Notes: generated by a model from the letters alone, not told the origin. A stretch of DNA of 64,000 bases from Streptomyces sp. CA-210063 (GCF_024612015.1 NZ_CP102512.1:1488001-1552000), one strand, 5' to 3'. Shown: positions 26,081 through 35,589, numbered from the stretch's first letter. Program-made: numbers and translations.

Positions 26081-27219
26081 GTGGGGCTCCCGTTCGGGGA
26101 CGGCGGTGGTGTCACGGGAGCGTCCGGAGTCGCTCGGGCCTTGTCGGTGGTGCGGCTGGGCGTGTGGTCGGGCTCGGGTGGGCCGGTGTCTTCGAGCCGA
26201 GGAGCGGCCGTCCGGCCCGTCGTTCGACGGAGGAAGGAGAGGGACTGTTCGGCGAAGTGGGGGCCGGCGTGGGAGTGGCGGGGTAGTTCGACGACGGTCA
26301 GGGCCCGGTAGTCGATGGCGGCCAGCGCTTCCAGGACCGGCGGGAAGTCGATCTCGCCGTCGCCGAGGGGGAGGTGTTCGTGGATGCCGCGGCGCATGTC
26401 CTCGATCTGGACGTGGCGGAGCCAGGGGGCGGCGGCGCGGACGCAGTCGGCGGGTGGGAGGGGTTCGAGGCACTGGCAGTGGCCGATGTCGAGGGTGAGA
26501 CCGAGTGCGGCGGGGCTGTCGAGGGCCTCGCGGAGGCGGTGGAAGTCGGCGAGCGTGGCGAGGAGGTGACCGGGCTCGGGTTCGACGGCGAGGGGAATGC
26601 CGGCGGAGGTGGCGGCGTCGAGGACGGGCGTGAGCGCGTCGGGGAGGCGTTTCCAGGCGGTGTCCTCGTCGGTGGTGGACGGGGTGACTCCGCTGAAGCA
26701 GTGCACGGCGTGGGCGCCGAGGTCGGCGGCGACCTGTACCGCCCGGATCAGCAGGCCGGCCCGGCGGGCACGGTCGTCGGGGTCGGGGTCCAGCAGCGTG
26801 GGGCCGTGCTTGCGGCGGGGGTCGAGGACATAGCGGGCGCCCGTCTCCACGGTGACGGTCAGGCCGAGGGAGTCCAGCCGTCGCGCGAGCCGCTGCGTGC
26901 GGGCCGCGAGGTCGGGGGCGAGCGGGTCGAGATGCATGTGGTCGAGGGTCAGACCGACGCCGTCGTAGCCGAGGTCGGCGAGGAGGGCGAGGGCGTCGTC
27001 GAGTCGGAGGTCGGCGAGGCCGTTGGTGCCGTAGCCGAAGGAGAGGCGGCGCTTCGGGGAGGTCGCGCTCGACGAGGTCGGCTGAGGGGACTGGGCCGAC
27101 CGGGGGGACTGGGCCGACCGGGGGAGCTGTGGGTGGAGGGGTGGCGACGCGTGGGGGTTCGTCGGGAGGGAGGGCCCGGCCCCGGCCCCGGCCGACACTC
27201 GACGGTGTCCCCTGCTCAT
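26077..27219 (-). CDS. Sugar phosphate isomerase/epimerase-like TIM-barrel protein of the ebo-like operon
   Basis: The 380-residue protein has a disordered N-terminal stretch of about 55 residues, rich in Pro, Ser and Gln with a repeated PRSAQSP. A xylose-isomerase-like barrel follows: LSFGYGTNGLADL, GVGLTLDHMHLDPL, AVHCFSGVTP, AVEPEPGHLLATL, LTLDIGHCQCLEPL, HVQIEDMRRG. The Glu, Asp and His residues fit the superfamily's metal site. Both ends overlap neighbours by four bases (ATGA and GTGA). Substrate unknown. Confidence 0.85.
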   Translation of the reverse strand: MSRGHRRVSAGAGAGPSLPTNPHASPPLHPQLPRSAQSPRSAQSPQPTSSSATSPKRRLSFGYGTNGLADLRLDDALALLADLGYDGVGLTLDHMHLDPLAPDLAARTQRLARRLDSLGLTVTVETGARYVLDPRRKHGPTLLDPDPDDRARRAGLLIRAVQVAADLGAHAVHCFSGVTPSTTDEDTAWKRLPDALTPVLDAATSAGIPLAVEPEPGHLLATLADFHRLREALDSPAALGLTLDIGHCQCLEPLPPADCVRAAAPWLRHVQIEDMRRGIHEHLPLGDGEIDFPPVLEALAAIDYRALTVVELPRHSHAGPHFAEQSLSFLRRTTGRTAAPRLEDTGPPEPDHTPSRTTDKARATPDAPVTPPPSPNGSPT

Positions 27220-28400
27220 CGGGCCTCCTCACGCGGCATCGGCTTCGGCTTCGGCTCGGCCTCCGGTGCCGGGGCGGACCGCGTCCGGGCCCGCAGTCGC
27301 TTCGCGAACCCCGCCAACGCCTCGTACTGCTCCCCCAGTGCCGCCGGGCCCTGCCCCACCGGGTCCTTGAAGTAGAAGCCCAGGTCGGTCAGGGGGCCCG
27401 AGAGGCCTGCCTCGTGGGCGCGGGCCACGAGCCGGGCGAGGTCCAGGACCAGCGGGGCGGCGAGGGCGGAGTCGCAGCCCTGCCACGTGGTCTGGAGGAT
27501 CATCCGCGTGCCGAGGAAGCCGTCGAAGGCGATGTGGTCCCAGGCGGTCTTCCAGTCGCCGAGGGCGGGGACGTCGTCGATGTGGGTCTCGCCCTCGGGG
27601 GTGGTGCCCAGGGTGTCGGTCAGGACGCGTTCCTTGCCGGCGTTCTTGGCCGCGGCGGCGGCCGGGTCGGCGAGGGCGGCGCCGTCACCTCCGCCGAGGA
27701 GGTTGGTGCCGGACCAGGCACGGACGGGCAGGGCCCGTTGGGCGAACATCGGGCCGAGGACGGACCTGAGCAGGGTCTGGCCGGTCTTGCCGTCGCGGCC
27801 CGCGTACGGGAGGCCACAGGAGGCGGCGAGGGAGGAGAGAGTCGGGTGGTGGAGGCCGGTCGAGGGGGTGAAGTTCACGTAGGGGCAGCCCGCCCGGAGC
27901 GCGGCCGCCGCGTACAGGGAGCTCGGCGGGAGGGTGGTGCCGGTGGGTGCGGGTTCCGTCGAGGCCACGTTCACCACCACGGCTCGGGTCAGCCCTCGTC
28001 GCCGTATGAAGTCCTGGATGTCGGCCGTGAAGGAGGAGATCAGCTCGGCGGGGGTCCTCGTGTCGCCCGGGAGGGGGCCGCCGGGCCTGACCTCCCGGTC
28101 GGCGGCGGTCAGTTCGAAGGTGATCGCGGCGGGGAGGTCATGGGGAAGGACGCCGCCGGCGGCGAGGGCCTCCGCGCGTTTGGGCAGGGGACAGTCGGCC
28201 GTGTCGTGGCCGCCGAAGACGAGGGAGGAGAGCGGGGGCAGGCCGGAGTCGGCGAAGAGGGGCGTCTCGGTGACCATGCCCGTCGCGGGGTGCAGGCCGG
28301 CCGTCATGGCCGCGCAGCCCGCGACGACGGTGGTGGCGACGGAGCCGCGCGCCCCGATCAGCCAGACGCCGACGCGCGGTGGGGAAACGGACGCGGACAT
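27216..28400 (-). CDS. Inositol-3-phosphate synthase-like protein, first gene of the ebo-like operon
   Basis: The 394-residue protein has an NAD-binding start (VGVWLIGARGSVATTVVAG) and family stretches VNFTPSTGLH, GRDGKTGQTLLRSVL, SGTNLLGGGDG and TWQGCDSALAAPLVLDLARL. The GKTG-type Lys is conserved. Myo-inositol-phosphate synthases turn glucose 6-phosphate into inositol 3-phosphate by an internal redox-aldol reaction. Paralogues in Streptomyces clusters with EboA-type genes may form another cyclic polyol phosphate. It leads six tightly overlapping genes and is preceded by a CTCACTGGT box. Confidence 0.85.
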   Translation of the reverse strand: MSASVSPPRVGVWLIGARGSVATTVVAGCAAMTAGLHPATGMVTETPLFADSGLPPLSSLVFGGHDTADCPLPKRAEALAAGGVLPHDLPAAITFELTAADREVRPGGPLPGDTRTPAELISSFTADIQDFIRRRGLTRAVVVNVASTEPAPTGTTLPPSSLYAAAALRAGCPYVNFTPSTGLHHPTLSSLAASCGLPYAGRDGKTGQTLLRSVLGPMFAQRALPVRAWSGTNLLGGGDGAALADPAAAAAKNAGKERVLTDTLGTTPEGETHIDDVPALGDWKTAWDHIAFDGFLGTRMILQTTWQGCDSALAAPLVLDLARLVARAHEAGLSGPLTDLGFYFKDPVGQGPAALGEQYEALAGFAKRLRARTRSAPAPEAEPKPKPMPREEAR

Positions 28401-28420
28401 GGGCGGCCTCCTTGTCGCTT

Positions 28421-28429
28421 CTCACTGGT
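28421..28429. promoter_or_regulatory. CTCACTGGT box before the ebo-like operon
   Basis: This is the reverse complement of ACCAGTGAG, found twice at 21947-21972. It lies 21 bp before the start of the inositol-phosphate-synthase-like gene, where an operator would act. A single nonamer match is weak evidence alone. Confidence 0.4.
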
Positions 28430-28503
28430 CGAACTCGTCCCACGCGTGATGCGGAACCCTCACGGGGCACGAGACGCGGCACCCCTCCACAAGGGAGGGA
28501 AGA

Positions 28504-28537
28504 CGGCGGGCGGAGGTCCGGCGTCCCCCGCCCGCCG
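28504..28537 (-). terminator. Hairpin after the ThuA/3-keto-glycoside hydrolase gene
   Basis: CGGCGGGCGG (28504-28513) pairs with CCGCCCGCCG (28528-28537) across a 14-base loop. It lies directly after the stop of the leftward gene at 28542, separating the sugar operon from the ebo-like operon. Confidence 0.6.
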
Positions 28538-28541
28538 CCGC

Positions 28542-29930
28542 TCAGTCGCCCGGAGTCCGGGCCGCCGCGGCCGATGCGGCGGCGGCCCGGGCGGGCAGTT
28601 CCTTGATCCGGATGTCGCGGAAGGACACCTGGTCGGCGGCTCCGTGGTTCTGGATGCCGAAGTGACCGTCGCGCAGGCTCCGTACCGGATCGGTGTTGGT
28701 GAAATCGTTGATCTGCACGCCGTTGAGCCAGACGCGGAGGCGCTCGCCCTCCACGCGGATCTCGTACGTGTTCCACTCCCCCGGCGGGTTCAGGGCGCGG
28801 TCGCGCTTCCTGATGTCGGCGGACCGGAAGCCGTAGACGGACCCGGTGGTCTTCTCGGGTACGTCGGTGGCGTCGATCTGGATCTCGTAGCCGTTGTTCA
28901 CAGCCGACCACGGGTCGTCCGAGGGCGGGAAGCCCACGAACACACCGGAGTTGTCGTCGCCCGAGGCGCCGGCCGTCTTCCAGTCGAGCTTCAGGGAGTA
29001 GGACCCGAAGCCCGAGGCGGCGTACCAGAGCATGCCCATGCCGCCGGTCGATGTGACCGTGCCGTCGTCGGCGAGCGTGAACGAGCCCGGGCCCGCCTGC
29101 CGCCACGCCGACAAGGACTCGGCCGTGCCGTCGAAGAGCGGCCGGTAGCCGTTCTCCGGCCGGCAGTCGGCCTGTGCCTCGCCGATCGCCCACCGGATGC
29201 CGCCCAACAGGTGCTGCCGGAAGGCGGGTTCGGCGAACGACTCCTTGGTGTGGCCGCCGCCGGTGTAGAAGGAGCGGCCGCCCTGGTAGTTCTGGCACCA
29301 GGCGATCGGATGGTCGCCGTTCATGGTGCCGCCGCTGTACGACGACTCGTCGAGCGAGGCGAGGACATGGGCCCGCTCACGGGGGTTGGAGCGGTAGTCG
29401 TACCACTCGTCCGTGCGGTTCCAGGTCGCGCCCAGGCCGGCCGTGGCCGGGTGGGCGTGGTCCTCGACGTCGACCGTCGCGGGCTGGATCGCGGGGTGCG
29501 ACTGGAAGTACGCGCCCGCGAGTCCGCCGTAGAAGGCCCAGTCGTACTCGGTGTCGGCGGCCGCGTGGACGCCCACATAGGCGCCGCCGCGCTTGATGTA
29601 CCGCTCGAACGCGCCCTGTTGGGTCGCGTTGAGGACGTCCCCCGTCGTCGAGAGGAACATCACCGCGTCGTAGCGGCCGAGGTTGCGTGCGGTGAAGGCG
29701 CCGGCGTCCTCCGTGGCCTCGACCGCGAAGCCGTGGGCGGCGCCCAGTTCCCGTACGGCCGCGATGCCCTCGGGGATCGAGTCGTGCCGGAAGCCGGCGG
29801 TCTTGGAGAACACCAGCACCCGGTGCTCGTCGGAGCCGCCGTCATCGTCGGACACGGCGGGTCCCGACACGCAGCCGATCAGGAGGGCGGCGCCACCCAG
29901 CGCGGCCCACATGCGTCGGTTCGTCGACAT
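28542..29930 (-). CDS. Lipoprotein with ThuA-like domain and 3-keto-glycoside hydrolase (DUF1080) domain
   Basis: The 462-residue protein has a lipoprotein signal (ALGGAALLIGC). A ThuA-like glutamine-amidotransferase-fold domain covers about 35-240 (VLVFSKTAGFRHDSIPEG, GGAYVGVHAAADTEYDW). A DUF1080 beta-sandwich covers about 255-450 (YRPLFDGTAESLSAW, NSGVFVGFP, NGYEIQID, VWLNGVQINDF). DUF1080 proteins have been shown to hydrolyse 3-keto-disaccharides, and ThuA works in 3-ketotrehalose use. Both domains in one surface lipoprotein fit cleavage of 3-oxidised glycosides. The gene starts 9 bp after the sugar dehydrogenase gene and ends the operon. Confidence 0.87.
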   Translation of the reverse strand: MSTNRRMWAALGGAALLIGCVSGPAVSDDDGGSDEHRVLVFSKTAGFRHDSIPEGIAAVRELGAAHGFAVEATEDAGAFTARNLGRYDAVMFLSTTGDVLNATQQGAFERYIKRGGAYVGVHAAADTEYDWAFYGGLAGAYFQSHPAIQPATVDVEDHAHPATAGLGATWNRTDEWYDYRSNPRERAHVLASLDESSYSGGTMNGDHPIAWCQNYQGGRSFYTGGGHTKESFAEPAFRQHLLGGIRWAIGEAQADCRPENGYRPLFDGTAESLSAWRQAGPGSFTLADDGTVTSTGGMGMLWYAASGFGSYSLKLDWKTAGASGDDNSGVFVGFPPSDDPWSAVNNGYEIQIDATDVPEKTTGSVYGFRSADIRKRDRALNPPGEWNTYEIRVEGERLRVWLNGVQINDFTNTDPVRSLRDGHFGIQNHGAADQVSFRDIRIKELPARAAAASAAAARTPGD

Positions 29931-29939
29931 GACGCCCCC

Positions 29940-32432
29940 TCACCGCTTCGTGAAGGTGAAGTCGTCCACGTCGAACAGGCCACCGGAGCCGGTCCCCTTG
30001 AACACCAGGTGGAGCGTGGTGGTGCCGCGCGGGGCGCGGGACAGGTTGGCGGTGACGTCCTGGAAGTTCTCCCAGCCGCCGGTCACCGGCACGGTCGCGC
30101 TGCCGAGGAGACGGCCGGTCGGAGAGCCCGCGCGGACCTCCAGTTTGCCGCCGGCGCCCCCGGAGGAGATACGCGCGGTGATCTTCGTGGCGTCGGACAG
30201 GACGTACGGCTTGAAGGAGATCCAGTCGCCGTTCGAGATGTCGCCGACCGTCTTGCCGCCGTGTGCCGTGTCCTTCGACTGCACCGTGATGCCGGAGGAG
30301 TCGCCGTAGTGCTCGGCCTGGCGGTGGGTGGGCTGGACGACGTTCTGGTCGTGGGTGGTCAGCGGGGCCTGGCCGCCGCCTCCGCCGTCGGTGTACTCGG
30401 CGTCGAAGACCCCGAAGATGTTGGCGTTCTCGTCGTGGCCGCCGTCGGCGCTGGTCTGGATGGTGCCGGTGCACCCGTTGGCGGAGGTCACCGGGTGGCC
30501 GTGGCTGTCGTGGCCGAGGACGAAGGTGACCTTGACCTTGGAGCAGTCGATCGGGCGGCCGTCCTCCGGGTCGCTCACCTTCACTTTGAACGGCACGGCG
30601 TCACCGAAGGCGAACAGCTGTCCGTCCTCGGGGAGTTGCAGCTCGACCTTGGGCGCGGTGTTGCCGACCACGATCTGGACGCTCGCGCCGCCGGTGCGCC
30701 CGGAGGCGTCCTTGACGGTCAGGGTCGCCGTATACGTGCCGTTCGTCCTGTAGGTGTGCGTCGGGTTCGCGGCCGTGGACGTACCGCCGTCGCCGAAGTC
30801 CCAGCTGTGGGTGAGCGCGTCGCCGTCGGCGTCGGTGGTGCCGGCGGAGGAGAAGCGGACCTTCAGCTTCGCCTGGCCCGAAGTGCGGTCGGCGGCTGCC
30901 TGGGCCACCGGGGAGTGGCCGTCGGTGGCGTTCTCGATGCGATAGAGGGCGGAGTGCTCGTCGCCGCCGAACCAGGAGATGCCGTAGTCGAGGACGTACA
31001 GCGCGCCGTCCGGGCCGAAGGCCATGTCCATGACCTGGGTGCCGGTCCACGGCACGTTGTTGATCGACTGCACGGTGCCGTCCGCGTCGGAAGTGATCCG
31101 CTTGATCCAGCGGCGGCCGAACTCACCCGCGAAGAAGTCGCCGTCGTACGCCTCCGGGAACTTCACCGGGGAGTCGAGCGAGGCGTCGTAGTGGTAGACC
31201 GGGCCGCCCACGGGGGACTCGGAGCCGTCGCCGAACTCCGGGACGGACGCGCCGTCGTAGGGGATCCAGGCGGGCACGGCGGGCGGCAGGTCGGTGAGGC
31301 CGGTGTTGTTCGGCGAGGTGTTCTTGGGGGCCGCGCAGTCGAAGGCCGCGCCCGAGGCGCCGGTGGCGAAGTCGTAGTCGATGTAGGCGTCGTTGTCGCC
31401 CGTGCAGTAGGGCCAGCCGAAGTTGCCGGGCTTGGTCACGCGGGCGAACTCGACCTGCCCGGCCGGGCCGCGCGAGGGGTTGGCCGCACCCGCGTCGGGG
31501 CCGTACTCGCCTACGTAGAGGATGCCGGTCTTCTTGTCGACGCTGAAGCGGAACGGGTTGCGGAAGCCCATCGCGTAGATCTCGGGGCGCGTCTTGTCCG
31601 TGCCGGGCGCGAAGAGGTTGCCGTCGGGGACGGAGTACGAGCCGTCGGCGTTCACCTTGATGCGCAGGATCTTGCCGCGCAGGTCGTTGGTGTTGGCGGA
31701 GGTGCGCTGGGCGTCGAAGGCGGGGTTGCGGGTGGACCGCTCGTCGATGGGGGTGTAGTCGTCCGACTGGAACGGGTTGGTGTCGTCGCCCGTCGAGAGG
31801 TACAGGTTGCCCGCCGCGTCGAAGTCGATGTCGCCGCCGACGTGGCAGCAGATGCCGCGGGAGGCGGGGACGTCGAGGATCTTCGTCTCGCTGGCCGCGT
31901 CGAGCGTGCCGTCGGTCTTCAGGACGAAGCGGGAGAGCCGGTTGACGCCGTCGAAGGGCGCGAAGTCGGCGGCCGTGCCGGTCTCGGGGGCGTCGCCCGC
32001 GGGGGTGTTCAGCGGGGGCGCGTAGTAGAGGTAGATGAAGCGGTTGTCGGCGAAGCCCGGGTCGATGCCTATGCCCTGCAGGCCCTCCTCGTCGTGGGAG
32101 TACACATCGAGCTTCCCCGCGAGCTTGGTGTTGCCCGCCGCGTCGGTCAGGCGCAGTTCGCCGTCGCGCGAGGTGTGCAGGACCGAGCGGTCGGGGAGGA
32201 CGGCGAGCGACATGGGCTCGCCCGTCTCCGGTTCGCCCTTGGCGAGGGTGACCTGCTGGAAGTCCTCGGCCGCGGCGGCCTGCGGGGCGGCTTCGGCCGC
32301 GCCCGCGGTGGGCGAGGTGAGCGAGAGCGAGGCGCCCGCGAGCAGCAGGCCGCTCAGGAGTGCGAGGGGCCCGCGAAGTCTGCGGCGTCTGGAGTGGCTG
32401 GTGGTGTTCCTGTTCTCGTCGTACGGGTGCAC
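29940..32432 (-). CDS. Secreted PQQ-type sugar dehydrogenase-like propeller with PKD and CBM6-like domains
   Basis: The 830-residue protein has a long signal peptide (RRRRLRGPLALLSGLLLAG). A six-bladed soluble-glucose-dehydrogenase-like propeller follows to about residue 500 (EEGLQGIGIDPGFADN, GGDIDFDAAGNLYLSTGD, FRNPFRFSVD, GYGP-type EYGPDAG, MDMAFGPDGALYVLDYG). A PKD domain (DALTHSWDFGDGGTSTAANPTHTY) and a C-terminal carbohydrate-binding CBM6-like domain (RQAEHYGDSSGI to DDFTFTKR) complete it. GTG at 32432 has GGAGG six bases upstream; the longer open frame is not coding. It probably oxidises or binds sugars outside the cell. PQQ dependence is only a family guess. Confidence 0.86.
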   Translation of the reverse strand: MHPYDENRNTTSHSRRRRLRGPLALLSGLLLAGASLSLTSPTAGAAEAAPQAAAAEDFQQVTLAKGEPETGEPMSLAVLPDRSVLHTSRDGELRLTDAAGNTKLAGKLDVYSHDEEGLQGIGIDPGFADNRFIYLYYAPPLNTPAGDAPETGTAADFAPFDGVNRLSRFVLKTDGTLDAASETKILDVPASRGICCHVGGDIDFDAAGNLYLSTGDDTNPFQSDDYTPIDERSTRNPAFDAQRTSANTNDLRGKILRIKVNADGSYSVPDGNLFAPGTDKTRPEIYAMGFRNPFRFSVDKKTGILYVGEYGPDAGAANPSRGPAGQVEFARVTKPGNFGWPYCTGDNDAYIDYDFATGASGAAFDCAAPKNTSPNNTGLTDLPPAVPAWIPYDGASVPEFGDGSESPVGGPVYHYDASLDSPVKFPEAYDGDFFAGEFGRRWIKRITSDADGTVQSINNVPWTGTQVMDMAFGPDGALYVLDYGISWFGGDEHSALYRIENATDGHSPVAQAAADRTSGQAKLKVRFSSAGTTDADGDALTHSWDFGDGGTSTAANPTHTYRTNGTYTATLTVKDASGRTGGASVQIVVGNTAPKVELQLPEDGQLFAFGDAVPFKVKVSDPEDGRPIDCSKVKVTFVLGHDSHGHPVTSANGCTGTIQTSADGGHDENANIFGVFDAEYTDGGGGGQAPLTTHDQNVVQPTHRQAEHYGDSSGITVQSKDTAHGGKTVGDISNGDWISFKPYVLSDATKITARISSGGAGGKLEVRAGSPTGRLLGSATVPVTGGWENFQDVTANLSRAPRGTTTLHLVFKGTGSGGLFDVDDFTFTKR

Positions 32433-32548
32433 GAATGCCTCCAGGAAGGGGCTGGTCGTACGGGTGGGTGCGGGATGCCGGGGTGCGCCGTCACCCCGGA
32501 AGACACGACCGGGCCGTAAGGGCCCGGTCGACAAGTGGCCATGAGTGC

Positions 32549-33553
32549 CTAGTCGTTGCCGCCGAACGCCGCGTCGAAGGCGGCCGACGGCGGTTCGAAG
32601 TCGTACGCCTTGAGGCGGGTCAGCGCCTCGGGGGCGCCCTGGAGCCGGTCCATGCCGGCGTCCTCCCACTCGACGGAGATCGGGCCCTGGTAGTCGATCG
32701 AGCGGAGCATCCGGAAGACGTCCTCCCAGGGGACGTCTCCGTGACCGGCCGACACGAAGTCCCAGCCACGGCGCGGGTCGCCCCAGGGCAGGTGCGAGCC
32801 GAGGCGGCCGTTGCGGCCGTCGAGCCGCTTGCGGGCCTCTTTGCAGTCGACGTGGTAGATCCGGTCGCGGAAGTCCCACAGGAAGCCGACCGGGTCGAGG
32901 TCCTGCCACACGAAGTGCGAGGGGTCGAAGTTCAGGCCGAAGGCCGGACGGCGGTCGACTGCCTCCAGGGCGCGTTGTGTTGTCCAGTAGTCGTACGCGA
33001 TCTCGCTCGGGTGGACCTCGTGGGCGAACCGCACACCCTGGGCGTCGAAGACGTCGAGGATCGGGTTCCAGCGCATCGCGAAATCGTCGTAGCCGCGTTC
33101 GATCATCGACTCGGGGGCGGGCGGGAACATGGCGACCAGGTGCCAGATGGCGGAGCCGGTGAAGCCGATGACGGTGTCGACGCCGAAGGCCGCGGCGGCC
33201 CGCGCGGTGTCGGCCATCTCGGCGGCGGCCCGCTGCCGTACGCCCTCGGGCTCGCCGTCGCCCCAGATACGGGCGGGCAGGATGGCCCGGTGGCGCTCGT
33301 CGATGATGGCGTCGCAAACGGCCTGCCCCACCAGGTGGTTGGAGATGGCCCAGCACTTCAGGCCGTATTTCTCCAGGAGTTGGTGGCGGGAGTCGATGTA
33401 CGACGAGTCGGCGAGGGCCTTGTCGACCTCGAAGTGGTCGCCCCAGCAGGCGAGTTCGAGTCCGTCGTAGCCGAAGTCGCGGGCGAGGCGGCAGACCTCT
33501 TCGAGGGGCAGGTCGGCCCACTGGCCGGTGAAGAGCGTGAAGTCGCGCGGCAT
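32549..33553 (-). CDS. Sugar phosphate isomerase/epimerase-like TIM-barrel protein (3-keto-glycoside pathway candidate)
   Basis: The 334-residue protein begins [20 protein letters not shown] and has barrel motifs [57 protein letters not shown] and YHVDCKEAR. The Glu, Asp, His and second Glu ([10 protein letters not shown]) form a typical divalent metal site. Similar proteins act with Gfo/Idh/MocA dehydrogenases, either as sugar-acid or inositol isomerases or as the lyase of 3-keto-glycoside deglycosylation. ATG 33553 has GAGGAGG upstream, and the dehydrogenase gene ends 13 bp before it. Confidence 0.87.
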   Translation of the reverse strand: MPRDFTLFTGQWADLPLEEVCRLARDFGYDGLELACWGDHFEVDKALADSSYIDSRHQLLEKYGLKCWAISNHLVGQAVCDAIIDERHRAILPARIWGDGEPEGVRQRAAAEMADTARAAAAFGVDTVIGFTGSAIWHLVAMFPPAPESMIERGYDDFAMRWNPILDVFDAQGVRFAHEVHPSEIAYDYWTTQRALEAVDRRPAFGLNFDPSHFVWQDLDPVGFLWDFRDRIYHVDCKEARKRLDGRNGRLGSHLPWGDPRRGWDFVSAGHGDVPWEDVFRMLRSIDYQGPISVEWEDAGMDRLQGAPEALTRLKAYDFEPPSAAFDAAFGGND

Positions 33554-33566
33554 GTCCGGGGCCTCC

Positions 33567-35465
33567 TCAGACCGTTGTGGGGGTGTGGGTCGGGGTGTAG
33601 ACGGAGTTCTTCTCGGCGCTCTCCTCGACGGCCGCGAGCACGCGCTGCACCTGGAGCCCGTCGGCGAAGGACGGCTCGGGCCTGGTCCCCGCCGCGACGG
33701 CGTGCACGAGGTCGCGGGCCTGGTGGACGAAGGTGTGTTCGTAGCCGAGGCCGTGGCCCGGCGGCCACCAGGCGTCCAGGTAGGGGTGGTCGGGTTCGGT
33801 GACGAGGATGCGGCGGAAGCCGGCGTGGGTGCCGGGTTCGGTGTGGTCGTGGTAGGCGAGTTCGTTGAGCCGTTCCAGGTCGAAGGCCAACGAGCCGCGC
33901 TCACCGTTGAGTTCGATGCGCAGGGCGTTCTTGCGGCCGGTGGCGAAGCGGGTCGCCTCGAAGGAGGCGACGGCGCCGGAGGCGAAGCGGCCGGTGAACA
34001 GGGCCGTGTCGTCGACGGTGACCGCACCTCGCCCGGCCGTGCCGCCGGCGGACGCCAGACCGCCCGCCGCCCCCGCGGGCAGGGGCCGTTCCCGTACGAA
34101 GGTCTCCATCAGCGCGGACACCCCGATCACCGGCTCACCCGCCACGTACTGCGCGAGGTCGACGATGTGCGCGCCCAGGTCGCCGAGCGCCCCGGACCCG
34201 GCGGACTCCTTGCGCAGCCGCCAGGTGAGCGGGAACTCCGGGTTGACGAGCCAGTCCTGAAGGTACGTCACCCGCACGTGACGCAGGGCTCCCAGGCGGC
34301 CCTCGGCGACCATGCGGCGGGCGAGCGTGGTGGCGGGCACACGCCGGTAGTTGAAGCCGACCATCGCCAACTTGCCCTGGGTGTAAGCCTCTTCGGCCGC
34401 CGCAGCCATCGCCTCCGCCTCCGCGACCGTGTTGGCGAGGGGCTTCTCGCAGAGCACGTGCTTCCCGGCGGCCAGTGCGGCGAGGGCGATCTCGGCGTGG
34501 CTGTCGCCGGGGGTGCAGATGTCGACGAGGTCGATGTCGTCCCGGGCGATCAGGTCCCGCCAGTCGGTCTCCGTCGCCGCCCAGCCGTGCCGGTCCGCCA
34601 TGGCCCGCACCGCGTCACCGTCACGACCGCAGACCGCCGCGAGCACCGGGCTGAGCGGCAGGTCGAAGACCCGCCCGGCGGTCCGCCACCCCTGGGAGTG
34701 CGCGGCCCCCATGAAGGCGTAACCGACCATGCCGACCCGCAGCGGCGGCTTGCCCGGCCCACCAGCGAGCCCGGCGGGCCAGGATCCGGCGCGGGTACTG
34801 ACACCGGCCGCCGTCCCGGCCTGGGCTCCGGTCCCCGCCGGCGCTCCCCCACCACCGGCCGCCGTCCCGGCCTGGGCTCCGGTCCCCGCCGGCGCTCCCC
34901 CACCACCGGCCGCGATGCCTGCTCGGGCGCCGCCCCCGGGCGCGGGCTCCGCCCCGAACCCGTCCACGGCCCCGGACCGGGCTTCGGCAACTGCCCCTGC
35001 CCCTGCCCCGGCTTCGGCCACTGCCGCTGCCCCGGCCCCGGCCCCGGCCCCGGCTGCGCCCTCTGACCGTGCCGAGACCTCGCTGGGCGGGATTCCCTCC
35101 CCGGACCCGGACCCGGCCGCCACCGCCCCTGCCCCGGCCGCGCCCCCGGCCCCATCCGAGACCCCGATGGGCGGAATTCCAGCCCCGGACCCGGACCCGA
35201 ACCCGAACCCGGCTTCGGCAACTGCCCCTGCCCCGGCCGCGCCCCCGGTCCGTGCCGAGATCCCGCTGGGCGGGATTCCAGCCCCGGTGCCGACCCCTGG
35301 CACGACCCCCGCCCCGGCTCCGGCCTCCATGGCGGCTTCGCCCAAGGCACCGGCCGTGTCCCCCGCTTCGGCTCGGGTGGTGATCTCGGCTCCGACCGCC
35401 GCATCGGGCCCCGGCGCTCCTGACTGCTCCGCCTCGGCCTGGTCGGGCTGCTGCGGCTGTCCCAT
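33567..35465 (-). CDS. Gfo/Idh/MocA family oxidoreductase with a 240-residue Gly/Ala repeat extension
   Basis: The conserved enzyme occupies about residues 243-632: Rossmann [48 protein letters not shown], and the C-terminal domain with [16 protein letters not shown] and [12 protein letters not shown]. It is an NAD(P)-linked sugar or inositol dehydrogenase. Before it lies a low-complexity region of Gly, Ala, Ser and Pro with GIPP units near residues 63, 96 and 124 and repeated [14 protein letters not shown] units. The ATG at 35465 has GAGGAGG eight bases upstream and the frame is unbroken, so the extension is probably translated. No good internal start was found. The neighbours suggest 3-dehydrogenation of glycosides. 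Confidence 0.85.
   Translation of the reverse strand: MGQPQQPDQAEAEQSGAPGPDAAVGAEITTRAEAGDTAGALGEAAMEAGAGAGVVPGVGTGAGIPPSGISARTGGAAGAGAVAEAGFGFGSGSGAGIPPIGVSDGAGGAAGAGAVAAGSGSGEGIPPSEVSARSEGAAGAGAGAGAAAVAEAGAGAGAVAEARSGAVDGFGAEPAPGGGARAGIAAGGGGAPAGTGAQAGTAAGGGGAPAGTGAQAGTAAGVSTRAGSWPAGLAGGPGKPPLRVGMVGYAFMGAAHSQGWRTAGRVFDLPLSPVLAAVCGRDGDAVRAMADRHGWAATETDWRDLIARDDIDLVDICTPGDSHAEIALAALAAGKHVLCEKPLANTVAEAEAMAAAAEEAYTQGKLAMVGFNYRRVPATTLARRMVAEGRLGALRHVRVTYLQDWLVNPEFPLTWRLRKESAGSGALGDLGAHIVDLAQYVAGEPVIGVSALMETFVRERPLPAGAAGGLASAGGTAGRGAVTVDDTALFTGRFASGAVASFEATRFATGRKNALRIELNGERGSLAFDLERLNELAYHDHTEPGTHAGFRRILVTEPDHPYLDAWWPPGHGLGYEHTFVHQARDLVHAVAAGTRPEPSFADGLQVQRVLAAVEESAEKNSVYTPTHTPTTV
34790..35420. 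repeat. Degenerate tandem repeats coding the Gly/Ala extension of the dehydrogenase
   Basis: A block around 34820-34870 (GTCCCGGCCTGGGCTCCGGT...) is repeated almost at once at 34866-34915. Farther on, GGCGGGATTCC/GGCGGAATTCC-type units recur about every 80-100 bp, and runs of CCCCGGCC hexamer-like sequence fill the spaces. Repeat limits are approximate. Slippage here would change protein length in steps of three bases. Confidence 0.75.
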
Positions 35466-35589
35466 GCGTGTGTCCTCCTCGTGATCGCGGCGCGGTGGGG
35501 GTGGGGCGTGACCCGGTTTCCGGGGGCGTCGCCTTCCGGTCCGCGCTCCCCGGTCCTCGTTCCTGGTCAGGCCCGTCCGGCGGGAGCCG

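Noticed and set aside
27129..32519. Plus-strand open frame of 1796 codons
   Set aside because: It runs antisense through clearly identified leftward genes and has Val/Gly/Arg-rich composition with no motif.
34729..35484. Plus-strand Pro/Ala-rich frame with PAPAPA repeats
   Set aside because: Antisense of the Gly/Ala extension; no ribosome binding site, and the minus strand continues into a conserved enzyme.
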